From Spirochaetae bacterium HGW-Spirochaetae-7 (lineage in GTDB: Bacteria; Spirochaetota; Spirochaetia; Treponematales; UBA12059): DNA of 24,290 nucleotides. The translations under genes and the position numbers were made by a program. This document shows positions 1 to 7,199 of the stretch, piece after piece. The notes under the pieces were generated by a model that worked only from the letters and a program-made list of their open reading frames with translations, did not search any database and was not told the origin of the DNA. Within the stretch, counting starts at the first letter, position 1; each line of letters begins with the position of its first letter. The stretch covers positions 1 through 24,290 of the forward strand of contig PGXR01000008.1 in assembly GCA_002839245.1 (NCBI GenBank), read 5' to 3'.

Positions 1-1314
1 CGGCAGGCGTCGGTGGCCTCGCTCGCCGAATCGTTCAAGACGGATGTCGCGGCAATTTCTGACAACTGGGAGAAGGAACGCCGCAAGGTACTGGACGCGG
101 CCAAGCTCGAACGCGACGCGCTGGCCCGCGACGTCCGCGCGCTGTCGGACGAAGTCGGCCGCTTCCGCCAGGAGATGGCCCAGAAGGCGACCCAGGCCCT
201 CGACGACTTCAGCCGCTCCTACGGCGTGCTTTCCGAGGACGCCGCCCGCAAGACGCGCGAATCCGCGGCCGCGATGAATGCCGCCGTGGAGGATTACAAG
301 CGCGAAGCGAGGGCGCTCAAGGACGGCTTCGACTCAGCCAGGACTAGCATGGCCGCGTCTCTGGACGAGGAGCGCAAGACCCGCGAGAAATCTTTCGCCG
401 AGATGGACAAGCAGGTCAAGACGTTCCAGACCCAGACGAAGCTGTTCGAGCGCTCGGACGAGCTCCGATCTTCGCTGTCCGAAGCGATGGAGGCGATGAA
501 GGCCGACCTCGCGCGAGTAGAATCAAGACGAGCCGAGATGGCCGAGCTCGAGACCCAGTACGGTCGCATCAAGCGGCTCGAGGACGAGCTGGGCCAGAAG
601 ATAGCCAGGTTCCTCGCCGAAAAGCGCAGGCTCGACTCGATGGAAGACGACTTCAAGCGCCTGCTGGCGCTGTCCCAGGGCGTAGACCAGAAGCTGGCCG
701 CCGTGACCGCCAGCAACGACCAGCTGACGCAGATACAGGCGGAGGTACGCCGCCTCGTCGAGGTAGCCGACGAAGCGGCCGAGAAGTACGACCGCATCGA
801 GAAGAAGTCGAACATTCTCGACGCCACCGCCGACGCCGTGGACAAGAACTTCCAGGCCATCGGCGAGCTGGAGCGCAACGTCCGCACGATAGACGCCGAA
901 GTCAGGGAGATACCCGACCGCGTCATAGACCTCAAGCGCTCGCTCGACGAGGTGATGGCCTGGAAGCCAAAGCTCGACGCAGCGGTCGTCAGGCTGGACG
1001 AGGTCGACGGCGCCCTGGTCGACGCGGAGAAGCGGGCGGCGGAACTGCAGAAGGCCCGCGAGTGGCTCGCGCGCGCCGAGACGCGCTTCGACGAGCTGAA
1101 CAAGAAGACCCAGGACCACCTGAAGCTCCTCAACGACATACTCAAGGACGAGCCGGCCGCCGGGCGCAAGGATAAGGGCGCCCCGAACCTGTCGGTCCAG
1201 GAGACAGTCCGCAAGCTGGCCCACCAGGGCTGGAAGGTCGAAGAGATAGCCCGCGCCGTCAAGCTGTCGCGCGGAGAGGTGGAACTGATACTGGAACTCG
1301 GCGGGCAGGACTAG
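1..1314 (+). CDS. SpiroCoCo-like coiled-coil protein, 3' part (5' end outside window)
   Basis: The reading frame is open from base 1 to the TAG at 1312-1314, so the gene probably begins upstream; the GTG at 13 has no convincing ribosome site. About 437 residues are visible. Nearly all are charged Glu/Lys/Arg/Asp/Ala-rich heptad-type sequence without prolines, a long helical coiled coil. The last ~40 residues change character (a VRKLAHQGWKVEEIARAVKLSRGEVELIL stretch split around residue 410) and look like a small helix-turn-helix-type tail that follows coiled coils in some cytoplasmic filament or flagella-associated proteins. The architecture matches what I recall as the SpiroCoCo family of treponemes, whose function is unknown to me; a cytoskeletal or scaffolding role is a guess. 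No signal peptide or membrane segment is seen in the visible part. Confidence 0.7.
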   Translation, partial: RQASVASLAESFKTDVAAISDNWEKERRKVLDAAKLERDALARDVRALSDEVGRFRQEMAQKATQALDDFSRSYGVLSEDAARKTRESAAAMNAAVEDYKREARALKDGFDSARTSMAASLDEERKTREKSFAEMDKQVKTFQTQTKLFERSDELRSSLSEAMEAMKADLARVESRRAEMAELETQYGRIKRLEDELGQKIARFLAEKRRLDSMEDDFKRLLALSQGVDQKLAAVTASNDQLTQIQAEVRRLVEVADEAAEKYDRIEKKSNILDATADAVDKNFQAIGELERNVRTIDAEVREIPDRVIDLKRSLDEVMAWKPKLDAAVVRLDEVDGALVDAEKRAAELQKAREWLARAETRFDELNKKTQDHLKLLNDILKDEPAAGRKDKGAPNLSVQETVRKLAHQGWKVEEIARAVKLSRGEVELILELGGQD

Positions 1315-1329
1315 GGCGAAGCCGGGTAG

Positions 1330-1363
1330 CCCCGCGCGGCCGGCTGGAACCGGCGGCGCGGGG
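1330..1363. terminator. GC-rich hairpin between convergent genes
   Basis: Arms 1330-1343 and 1350-1363 pair over 14 positions with one mismatch around a 6-base loop. The hairpin lies 16 bases after the stop of the coiled-coil gene and 16 bases before the stop of the convergent CsgG-domain gene, so it could end both transcripts. Neither side has a proper U-tract (only GGTT follows on the plus strand), so it is a candidate, not a classical intrinsic terminator. Confidence 0.6.
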
Positions 1364-1378
1364 TTGCTGGGACTTCAG

Positions 1379-3085
1379 CTACCTGCCAAACAATAATCCG
1401 TCGGCCGATACCGTGGCAAAGAAAACGTATTCGAGGATGGTGACCCCCGCCAAGGTACGCGAAGGCCGTTGCCTAAGCGTATAATTTAAATCAAGCTCCA
1501 GCTTCCAGAACTTGACTGTCGCGCCGGCCGTCGCCCCCCAGCCGAGCTCCGTTGATCCGTCGCGCGCTACAATCGAACCCTCGGCGCCGAGCCTCAGCGA
1601 GAGTCGATTCCAGAACCACTGCTCGACACAGGGCATGATGCGGCCGTAGTAGAGGTCGCGGTCGAAATATATATCGTTCGCCTGCTTAAGGGCAATGAAG
1701 GTCTTCTGGCCGTTAGGCGACCAGGAGAGAGTCTGCTCGACGTAGAGAGGTGCGCCGTATTCGACAAAGTCAAGTATGACCGGGTCGGTGTCGAAGTAGT
1801 AGAGCGTGTCGTTCGTCCAGGAGGCTGCGATATCCCAGGCCAGGGCGCCTCCGGGGCTCTTGAGCGCAGCCGCGAGCATCCCGCCGAAGGACAGGTTGTC
1901 CTCGAGCCAGTAGTTGTTCGCGTCTCCCTGCCCGGGCGGTGGATCGCTGATATACTCGCTGTAGTAGCTCCGGGTCTGGCTCTGCACGATCGCCCCGAGC
2001 CCCAGGCTCAGGGCCGGACTGACTTGGTAGCCGCAGCTCAGGATTCCGCCTGAGTAGGTGTAAAATTGGTGGCCCGATTCCATCCACGTGGGCGGAGTGC
2101 TCGGCTTCTGGATATCGTCGTCCATGTTGGCGGAGGTGAGCTCTGCTCCCAAGCCGAGCCGCGGACCGATCGGCAGCTGATAGCCGGTGACAGAGCCGCT
2201 TTGCTGGTCGTAGGTGGCGTAGCTTCCGTCGGCGTTCATCTTGAGCCACCAGATCGCCCCGTCATCCCGTTGCGGATTGATGTCTCCGGTGGCAAGGTTG
2301 GCATACGAGTAGTCGAAATACGCCCTGTCCTTCTCCATCCCCCCGAGGTACGCCGGGTTGTAGTAGCTGACATAGCGCTCGGGCACCACCTTGAACTTGG
2401 CCGATGCGGAAGACAGCTTGTCCAGGAAGGCCTGGGCCACCGCGTTGTTCGGGTCGATGCGCTTGGCGGCCGCCAGTTCCTTCTTGGCCTCGACCTTGTT
2501 GCCTTTGTCCAATGCAGCGATGCCCTTGGACAGCGCCACGACGGAAGCGGAGTCGCCTTCCTTGGTCGAGGCCAGGGCCTGCTCGGTCGACTTCGAGATC
2601 GTCGCGTTGAAGTGCTTGAGAAGCGACTTGCCGAAATAGGCGCCGATGTAGGCGTAGCGGCCCGACTTCTCGGTAATCTGGTCGTTCCAGACCACCGCAC
2701 CCGACTGCACGTCGACCATCGACAGGCTCACGAGCAAGGGCCCGCCCATGTCGGTGATAGAGCCGGATACCAGGAACTGGACCGACAGGAGCCGGCCCAT
2801 CTCCAGCTGGGCCGAGGGGTCGACCAGGCCGCTCATGGAGAATTCCATCTCCTCGAGCACCTTGTTCCGCTGTTCGCGGTCGACAAGCTTGATCTGCGGA
2901 GCCTTCTTGATCTCGAAGGCCACGATCTCGACGAAGCCCTTGCCGAGATAGGCGTACGACGGGTTGGCTGAATTGACGACGAAATCGCTGAGCGCGACGG
3001 TCGCCGGGGCCTGGGCGCTGATCGGCGCCAGGACGGCGAGGGCGAGCAGGGCGACGACACACGGCCTTGCCGGGTTCAGACGCAT
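1379..3085 (-). CDS. Exported CsgG-domain/TPR/beta-barrel-like surface protein
   Basis: The start at 3085 was chosen over an upstream in-frame ATG at 3124 because it has a GAGGAGG ribosome site six bases away and opens directly into a signal peptide (residues 1-26, ending SAQA). Residues about 28-160 resemble the CsgG/FlgO-like fold: a VALSDF strand, then VDREQRNKVLEEMEFSMSG, then a LVSGSI...VSLSMVDVQSGAVVWNDQI core. Residues about 182-223 form one or two TPR-like helices. From about 239 to the end (568 residues in total) the sequence is rich in Tyr, Trp and Gly with alternating hydrophobic strands and ends in FGR, consistent with an outer-membrane beta barrel. CsgG-like domains serve in secretion channels or envelope assembly; a role in the spirochaete outer membrane is inferred. 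It appears to be transcribed alone. Confidence 0.72.
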   Translation of the reverse strand: MRLNPARPCVVALLALAVLAPISAQAPATVALSDFVVNSANPSYAYLGKGFVEIVAFEIKKAPQIKLVDREQRNKVLEEMEFSMSGLVDPSAQLEMGRLLSVQFLVSGSITDMGGPLLVSLSMVDVQSGAVVWNDQITEKSGRYAYIGAYFGKSLLKHFNATISKSTEQALASTKEGDSASVVALSKGIAALDKGNKVEAKKELAAAKRIDPNNAVAQAFLDKLSSASAKFKVVPERYVSYYNPAYLGGMEKDRAYFDYSYANLATGDINPQRDDGAIWWLKMNADGSYATYDQQSGSVTGYQLPIGPRLGLGAELTSANMDDDIQKPSTPPTWMESGHQFYTYSGGILSCGYQVSPALSLGLGAIVQSQTRSYYSEYISDPPPGQGDANNYWLEDNLSFGGMLAAALKSPGGALAWDIAASWTNDTLYYFDTDPVILDFVEYGAPLYVEQTLSWSPNGQKTFIALKQANDIYFDRDLYYGRIMPCVEQWFWNRLSLRLGAEGSIVARDGSTELGWGATAGATVKFWKLELDLNYTLRQRPSRTLAGVTILEYVFFATVSADGLLFGR

Positions 3086-3102
3086 TGGCTGCCTCCTCAC
3101 TA

Positions 3103-3143
3103 CCTTATGGCGATAAGGATACACGGCTTTTGCAGGAACGCAA
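3103..3143 (-). promoter_or_regulatory. Candidate promoter and inverted repeat upstream of CsgG-domain gene
   Basis: Read on the minus strand, TTGCGT (3138-3143) and TATCCT (3116-3121) are 16 bases apart, a moderate sigma-70-like pair. A perfect inverted repeat, CCTTAT/ATAAGG (3103-3108 and 3113-3118), overlaps the downstream edge of the -10 element and lies just upstream of the ribosome site. It could be an operator or a short leader hairpin. No matching regulator is visible. Confidence 0.4.
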
Positions 3144-3157
3144 GAGGCTGGAAGTGG

Positions 3158-3412
3158 CTATTCGCGATAGCTCTCCTTGCGGTGTGCGATCCTTAATACA
3201 AGAATGGCCTCCCCAATCAACGAATAAATGATGCGCCAATCACCAACCCTGTACGAGTACAAGCCTGTATATCGCCCCTTCAGGGCTTTGTCCTTACCGG
3301 GATGATCTGCCAAATCACCTTCGATTGCTTCGAGGATCCTCGACACAGCGGAACGATCCAGTTGCTTGATATCCTTCCTGACAGAAGCCTTGTAGTTGAC
3401 CCTAGCTGCCAT
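3158..3412 (-). CDS. RelE/ParE-family toxin
   Basis: An 84-residue basic protein with the RelE/ParE-type plan: an N-terminal strand (VNYKASVRKDIKQL), two helices, then the typical LKGRYTGLYSYRVGDWRIIYSL strand block and a terminal ILVLRIAHRKESYR. The GLYSYRVGDWRIIY and AHRKE motifs are characteristic of RelE-like endoribonucleases, which cleave mRNA at the ribosome; the subfamily (RelE or ParE) cannot be settled by eye. Its ATG lies inside the end of the upstream antitoxin gene (11-base overlap), so translation is probably coupled. The base composition is visibly more AT-rich than the flanking chromosomal genes, suggesting recent acquisition as a mobile stability or stress module. Confidence 0.88.
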   Translation of the reverse strand: MAARVNYKASVRKDIKQLDRSAVSRILEAIEGDLADHPGKDKALKGRYTGLYSYRVGDWRIIYSLIGEAILVLRIAHRKESYRE

Positions 3413-3620
3413 ATTCCGACCGGAATTCGGCGGCGCTCAACATGGTATCATCCTTGTCATTGAGCCGGTCCAAGGCAATCTGGTAATCGGCAAACTCATT
3501 GAAATACTGAGCCAGAGCAGATTTGATGATATAACTCTTCGAACGCTGGAGCAGCTTGCTTGTCTCTGAAAGCTCTACATCCATTTCTTCAGTCAACCGT
3601 ATCGAAATTGGTGAAGGCAT
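3402..3620 (-). CDS. Ribbon-helix-helix antitoxin
   Basis: A 72-residue protein. The N-terminal strand PISIRLTEEMDVELSETSKLL, followed by RSKSYIIKSALAQYF, is the canonical MetJ/Arc/CopG ribbon-helix-helix DNA-binding fold. The acidic C-terminal tail (DYQIALDRLNDKDDTMLSAAEF) would wrap the toxin. A longer frame begins at 3677, but the start at 3620 is preferred: it has a GAGGAG ribosome site six bases away, and the promoter at 3649-3677 lies downstream of the longer start. It is expected to neutralise the adjacent RelE-type toxin and repress its own promoter through the palindrome at 3638-3657. Confidence 0.85.
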   Translation of the reverse strand: MPSPISIRLTEEMDVELSETSKLLQRSKSYIIKSALAQYFNEFADYQIALDRLNDKDDTMLSAAEFRSEYGS

Positions 3621-3637
3621 ATCATACTCCTCATACA

Positions 3638-3677
3638 TTGTATTACAAATAATACAACCAACTACATGAAAAGTCAA
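3638..3677 (-). promoter_or_regulatory. Toxin-antitoxin promoter with overlapping operator palindrome
   Basis: On the minus strand, TTGACT (3672-3677) and TATTAT (3649-3654) are separated by exactly 17 bases, a near-consensus sigma-70 promoter. A perfect palindrome with eight-base arms (TTGTATTA at 3638-3645, TAATACAA at 3650-3657, spacer CAAA) covers the -10 element. This is the expected geometry for autorepression by a ribbon-helix-helix antitoxin. Confidence 0.75.
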
Positions 3678-3778
3678 GCATTGTGAACATTCAGCTTGAG
3701 CGCTCTTATTTTCTGAAAATTAGACTGGAGATGCGCGTGTACCACTTCTAGGCAAGGAATGCATAAAACGCGGAATTA

Positions 3779-4723
3779 CTACGGTGAGTCCTGAGCCGTA
3801 GATTCGGACAGCAGGCCAGCCTGTTCCAGTATGGCGCGAACGGCCGCGACAGCGACCAGGCCGGGAGACGTCATGAGTTCCTGCGCTCGCGCTTCGTCCT
3901 TGAAGCCTTTCGCTATCGCCGATTTCAGGGCTTCGAGCCCGCCAGCCTCGTCGGCCGCTACGGTCAAGCGCAAGCGGGCCAGCGCGAAGAGGGCGGCCGG
4001 GTCGTCAGGCGCCTTGGCGACTATCGCCGTGTACGAGTCCATGGCGTCGGCGAAACGGCCGGCCCGCTCCCGCGCTGCGGCCAGAGTCCTCAAAGCTTCC
4101 ACCGATCCGGGGTTTGCCGCGACATACCGTTCGAGGTACGGCAGGGCAGCTTCGTTTTCGCCGCTCGCGGCCAGCAGCAAGCCCTTGCGCAGCGAAGCTG
4201 CCGGGTCGTCGGGCCTGACGGCCAGAATTTCGTCGTATCGGGCCAGGGCCTCCGGGCGACGGCCTGCAGCGTCGAGCAGGACGGCCAGGTTGAAAGCGCT
4301 TGCCGCGTCGCCGCCGTTGAGGACGACGACGCGCTCGTAGACGATTATCGCCTCGCCGTCGCGGCCTGCCTTGTGCAGGGCGTATGCCTTGATGGACAGC
4401 ACGGCGGCGTTGTCCGGGTCGGAGGCCAGGTACTCGTCGCTCCTGGCGATGGCCTCGTCGTACTTCCCGGCCTCGGCAAGCGCGCGGGTCAGGTTGTAGC
4501 TGGCGACGCCCTGGCCCGGATCGATGGCTATCGCCTTGGACCACGCTTCGCCCGCCTTGTCCCATCGGCCAAGTTCGGCCCAGGCGTTGCCGAGCTCCGT
4601 CCAGCCCGTCGCCTGCCTGAGCGACTGGTCGGTGGCGCACGACGAGCAGGCCACCATAAACACGAGAATCACCGTGAAAGACGCCATGGAAAAACGCCGG
4701 CTCCCCGGGCGGTGCGCGGTCAT
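3779..4723 (-). CDS. TPR-repeat lipoprotein
   Basis: A 314-residue protein. The start at 4723 shares bases with the stop of the preceding gene (ATGA overlap), so it is translationally coupled to the phosphoribosyltransferase-like gene; the long in-frame extension further upstream overlaps that gene and is discarded. Residues 1-30 form a basic N-region, a hydrophobic core (MASFTVILVFMVACSSC) and a probable lipobox, with lipidation at Cys26 or Cys29. From residue ~38 there are about seven tandem TPR motifs (for example WTELGNAWAELGRWDKAGEAWSKAIAIDPG and AASLRKGLLLAASGENEAALPYLERYVAANPG). TPR lipoproteins scaffold protein complexes at the membrane; the partner here is unknown. It is the last gene of the operon. 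Confidence 0.8.
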   Translation of the reverse strand: MTAHRPGSRRFSMASFTVILVFMVACSSCATDQSLRQATGWTELGNAWAELGRWDKAGEAWSKAIAIDPGQGVASYNLTRALAEAGKYDEAIARSDEYLASDPDNAAVLSIKAYALHKAGRDGEAIIVYERVVVLNGGDAASAFNLAVLLDAAGRRPEALARYDEILAVRPDDPAASLRKGLLLAASGENEAALPYLERYVAANPGSVEALRTLAAARERAGRFADAMDSYTAIVAKAPDDPAALFALARLRLTVAADEAGGLEALKSAIAKGFKDEARAQELMTSPGLVAVAAVRAILEQAGLLSESTAQDSP

Positions 4724-5784
4724 CGCCGGAGCACCGTCTCTTCTATAGTCCGTATCTGCGCACGATAGAGGCTGGCGATGCTCGAGCCGTAGTCGGCTAT
4801 CAGCTGGATCATGTCGCGCGGCGTGTCGTCGATGTCCCTGCCGTTGATGCGGTCGCCCGCGTCTCCGAGGCCAGGCATGATGTATGCCATCTCGTTGAGT
4901 GCGGGATCCATCCACAGCGTGTAGACCGTCATGTTCTCGACGGCGCGTACCGCGCGCAAGGCTCCCTTGAGCGCCGATATGATGGTCAGGAACTTGACCG
5001 ACTTCGGCTTGACCCCGAGGTCGAGGATGTACTTGACCACGGTCACGAGGCTGCCGCCTGTCGCGTTCATCGGGTCGGCGAAAATCAGGTCCTTGCCGTC
5101 GAGTTCCTCGGGGCGGAAGTACGACCGGTCCAGGTCGAGGACGTACTCCATCGTCGACTCGTTCTTCGTGTCGTCACGCTTTATCTTGAACAGCGCGAAC
5201 GGCGTGACGTAGCCCTTGGACGAGAATTCCTGGATTTCCTTGGACAGTATCATCGAAGGAAGCAGCGCACCGCGGAGCATCACGCACATCACGGTGTTCT
5301 CGATGCGGTCGTCGATGTTGGGGATCTTGTGCACCGCGTAATTCTGTACCGGCACCGTTACTGGCGTCCTCGGTATCAGGTAATTCTTGTTCTCGCTCTT
5401 GGCACCGCCGAAGGCGAGCCCGAACAGCAGCTCGTAGGCGCGTTGGGTGTAGTAAGTGAACTCCTGGCGCTGCGTATTGATGTCGCGGAGCTTGGCGATC
5501 AGCCTCGAGGCTTCGCCGTGGTGCTCGGGAGCGGTCTCGAACGAGTAGACCTTGATGCGCGGCTCCGACTTGCAGATTTCCTGCATCAGGCTGCCCATCT
5601 CGTTGTACAACGAAATGAGGCTGACTTCTTCCTTCTTGCGCTCGCCATCGCCGCGGGCAGCCGAGAGGATGCTGAACGACAGCATGGCCTTGCGGTACAG
5701 GCCGTTCATCCGCTCTATCATCGCCCTGTCGTCGTCGGTCAGGTAACCGTCGAGGTCCTGGGCCTTGAGCACTATCTTGTTCAT
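4720..5784 (-). CDS. Uracil phosphoribosyltransferase-like protein with long N-terminal extension
   Basis: A 354-residue protein; the start at 5784 has a GGAGG site six bases upstream and opens with MNKIVLKAQDLDGYL. The C-terminal ~210 residues follow the UPRT fold: MLRGALLPSMIL (about 169-180), the PRPP-binding loop DPMNATGGS (237-245; usual form DPMLATGGS) and the uracil-binding PGLGDAGDR (304-312). Typical UPRTs are about 210 residues and catalyse uracil + PRPP to UMP. Here ~140 helical residues precede the domain (AMIERMNGLYRKAMLSFSIL...YNEMGSLMQEI), with no recognised motif. The enzyme may be a true salvage UPRT with an accessory domain or a PRPP-sensing relative. It is 83 bases downstream of pduL and coupled to the TPR lipoprotein. 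Confidence 0.75.
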   Translation of the reverse strand: MNKIVLKAQDLDGYLTDDDRAMIERMNGLYRKAMLSFSILSAARGDGERKKEEVSLISLYNEMGSLMQEICKSEPRIKVYSFETAPEHHGEASRLIAKLRDINTQRQEFTYYTQRAYELLFGLAFGGAKSENKNYLIPRTPVTVPVQNYAVHKIPNIDDRIENTVMCVMLRGALLPSMILSKEIQEFSSKGYVTPFALFKIKRDDTKNESTMEYVLDLDRSYFRPEELDGKDLIFADPMNATGGSLVTVVKYILDLGVKPKSVKFLTIISALKGALRAVRAVENMTVYTLWMDPALNEMAYIMPGLGDAGDRINGRDIDDTPRDMIQLIADYGSSIASLYRAQIRTIEETVLRR

Positions 5785-5807
5785 CGGGTTCCTCCAGCGC
5801 CGCCCGG

Positions 5808-5832
5808 GGCGGCCGTCATTCAGGCGGCCGCC
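5808..5832 (-). other. Intercistronic hairpin between pduL and the UPRT-like gene
   Basis: Perfect eight-base arms (5808-5815 GGCGGCCG and 5825-5832 CGGCCGCC) surround a nine-base loop in the 83-base gap. It could stabilise the upstream message or partly attenuate the downstream genes. It lacks a U-tract. Confidence 0.4.
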
Positions 5833-5867
5833 GCGACGGTGGCCCCCGCGACAATTGACCGTGGGCC

Positions 5868-6452
5868 TCAGGCCCTGCGAACGACCTCGCCCATCGCACC
5901 GTTTCCTATGCCGACGGCGTTGCCTTCGTCGAAATCGAGGTGGCACTCGAGCGCATAAGCCGCATTCACTCTGCAGATGACGTTGAGGAAGACCGCCCCC
6001 CGCTCGCCGGGAACCTTGAGGTCGACGATCTCATTGTCCTTGACGCCGAACCTGGCAGCACTCGCGGGATCGAAGTGGATGTGGCGCTTGGCGATGATCA
6101 GGCCCTGGGATTTCATGACGGAACCCGCCGGTCCCTCGATCTCGAAGGAGGTGGAACCGTCGAGCTTGCTCGACTCGCGGGTCGGACAGTCGGGAACGCC
6201 GAGCTTGAAAGTCTCGCTCGACAGGATCTCGCACTGGGTTTCCTTGCGCTCCGGACCGAGCACGCGGACCTTGGCTATCGCGCCTTTTGGTCCCTTGACA
6301 GTGACCGTCTCGTCGCATGCGAACTGGCCGGGCTGCATCAGGTCCTTGGTCCTTGTCAGCTTGTGGCCAGGGCCGAACAGCGCATCGACGTCGGCGGCGC
6401 ATAGGTGGATGTGATGGTTCGACAGGTTGATGAGGACCTTCGTCTCGGGCAT
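5868..6452 (-). CDS. pduL: PduL-family phosphate acyltransferase (phosphotransacylase)
   Basis: A 194-residue protein; the start at 6452 has AGGAG five bases upstream. PduL enzymes interconvert acyl-CoA and acyl-phosphate (propanoyl or acetyl), linking CoA thioesters to acetate-kinase ATP formation. The tandem PduL domain is clear: metal-binding SNHHIHL (11-17), VLGPERKETQCE (64-75, containing the conserved Arg), AKRHIHFDP (121-129) and ECHLDFDEGNA (169-179). There is no N-terminal encapsulation peptide and no microcompartment shell gene nearby, so it is probably a free cytoplasmic phosphotransacetylase substituting for Pta. The first metal motif has His where most members have Arg (NHHIHL rather than NRHxHL). 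It is the first gene of a three-gene operon. Confidence 0.88.
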   Translation of the reverse strand: MPETKVLINLSNHHIHLCAADVDALFGPGHKLTRTKDLMQPGQFACDETVTVKGPKGAIAKVRVLGPERKETQCEILSSETFKLGVPDCPTRESSKLDGSTSFEIEGPAGSVMKSQGLIIAKRHIHFDPASAARFGVKDNEIVDLKVPGERGAVFLNVICRVNAAYALECHLDFDEGNAVGIGNGAMGEVVRRA

Positions 6453-6528
6453 GGTATCTCCTGGTCGCCGCTTGCCGCGGCTGGATGGTATGGCGGGACG
6501 CGCACCCGGGCAGGGAACGCGTCGACAG

Positions 6529-6557
6529 AGTATAGCAAACAAAAGCACTATTGTCAC
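6529..6557 (-). promoter_or_regulatory. Strong sigma-70-like promoter of the pduL operon
   Basis: On the minus strand, GTGACA (6552-6557) and TATACT (6529-6534) are exactly 17 bases apart, with TG one base before the -10 element (TGCTATACT, extended -10). It predicts a start near 6522 and a leader of about 70 bases before pduL. No operator is recognised. Confidence 0.65.
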
Positions 6558-6579
6558 GCGGGGGATTCGCCTTGCGTCA

Positions 6580-6609
6580 GAACCGCGTGGGCATTCAGCG
6601 ATGCGGTTC
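6580..6609 (-). terminator. Candidate hairpin downstream of the ATPase/TOPRIM pair
   Basis: Perfect seven-base arms GAACCGC (6580-6586) and GCGGTTC (6603-6609) surround a 16-base loop, starting 11 bases past the TOPRIM gene's stop on the minus strand. There is no U-tract, so the terminator reading is tentative. Confidence 0.35.
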
Positions 6610-6620
6610 GAATTTCCGAC

Positions 6621-7199
6621 TCAAGACCTGGCATCGTTAATCAATGCTTCGCTTTTCATTCTTATAGACTCCACGAAATGGCTGAAGCTGCGCGAGCGAT
6701 TATTATCCAGGTCAAGGAATGGAGCGATGGTACGGGAACCGCCGACTTTCTGGTAGGACGGTACCAGCCGCTTCAATTCCGCCGACGGGCACTCCATGCT
6801 ATCGGGGTTGCGGTACTTGCTCACGCTTTGCCTGGAAGCAAGGTGTGGCATGCCGAACGCCAAGGAAACGGCAGCCAGGTCAGCCAGGTACCAGCTCTCG
6901 AGCTCCCGGCACGCTATCCTCACTTGAGCGTTTTCCTTGTGGGCTAAGCGGCATTTATCCATCAGCCGTTCCTTGACGACGAGGCAATCGCCTGAATCCT
7001 GATCGCGCAAGATTATGAAGCGCGCGTCCGGGTTGAGGTACGAACGCAGCTTCCTCTCCATCTGCTTCTCTTAATCCTGCTTTCCTTCGAATACTATGAA
7101 GCGGCATGCGATCGAGCCAGGTAATCCAATTCGAGGCAAAAGTCCTTCGATGAGCACCCTTGCCGACGCCTCCTCGAGAAGGAATACCAGCTCCCTCAC
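6621..7199 (-). pseudogene. DUF4276 (TOPRIM-like) protein, interrupted by an in-frame TAA
   Basis: One frame of 193 codons runs from GTG at 7199 to TGA at 6621-6623, with a single TAA at 7071-7073 (codon 43). Residues 1-42 (MRELVFLLEEASARVLIEGL...FEGKQD) and 44-192 (EKQMERKLRSYLNP...RFIILRDQDSGD...RIACRELESWYLADLAAV) together make one continuous DUF4276 protein. TOPRIM folds need the Glu in the first strand (LLEE, residues 9-10) and the later DxD (DQD, 66-68); the stop separates them. A restart at the ATG at 7061 would give 146 residues without the catalytic Glu. The GTG overlaps the stop of the ATPase gene (GTGA), so the two were built as a coupled pair. It could be a recent nonsense mutation, a sequencing error or, less likely, readthrough. 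Confidence 0.82.

Noticed and set aside
294..1262. Long minus-strand ORFs opposite the coiled-coil gene, and similar long antisense frames across recJ, the permease, thiolase and CoA-transferase genes
   Set aside because: They are open because the DNA is GC-rich. Their translations are low-complexity Arg/Ser/Ala-rich or otherwise unlike proteins, lack ribosome sites, and lie opposite genes with clear family motifs.
6603..6614. GGTTCGAATT, similar to a tRNA T-loop, which could mark an integration site next to the defence-like pair
   Set aside because: The neighbouring bases cannot form the five-pair T-stem and no acceptor or anticodon arm is present. The bases are better explained as part of the GAACCGC/GCGGTTC hairpin.
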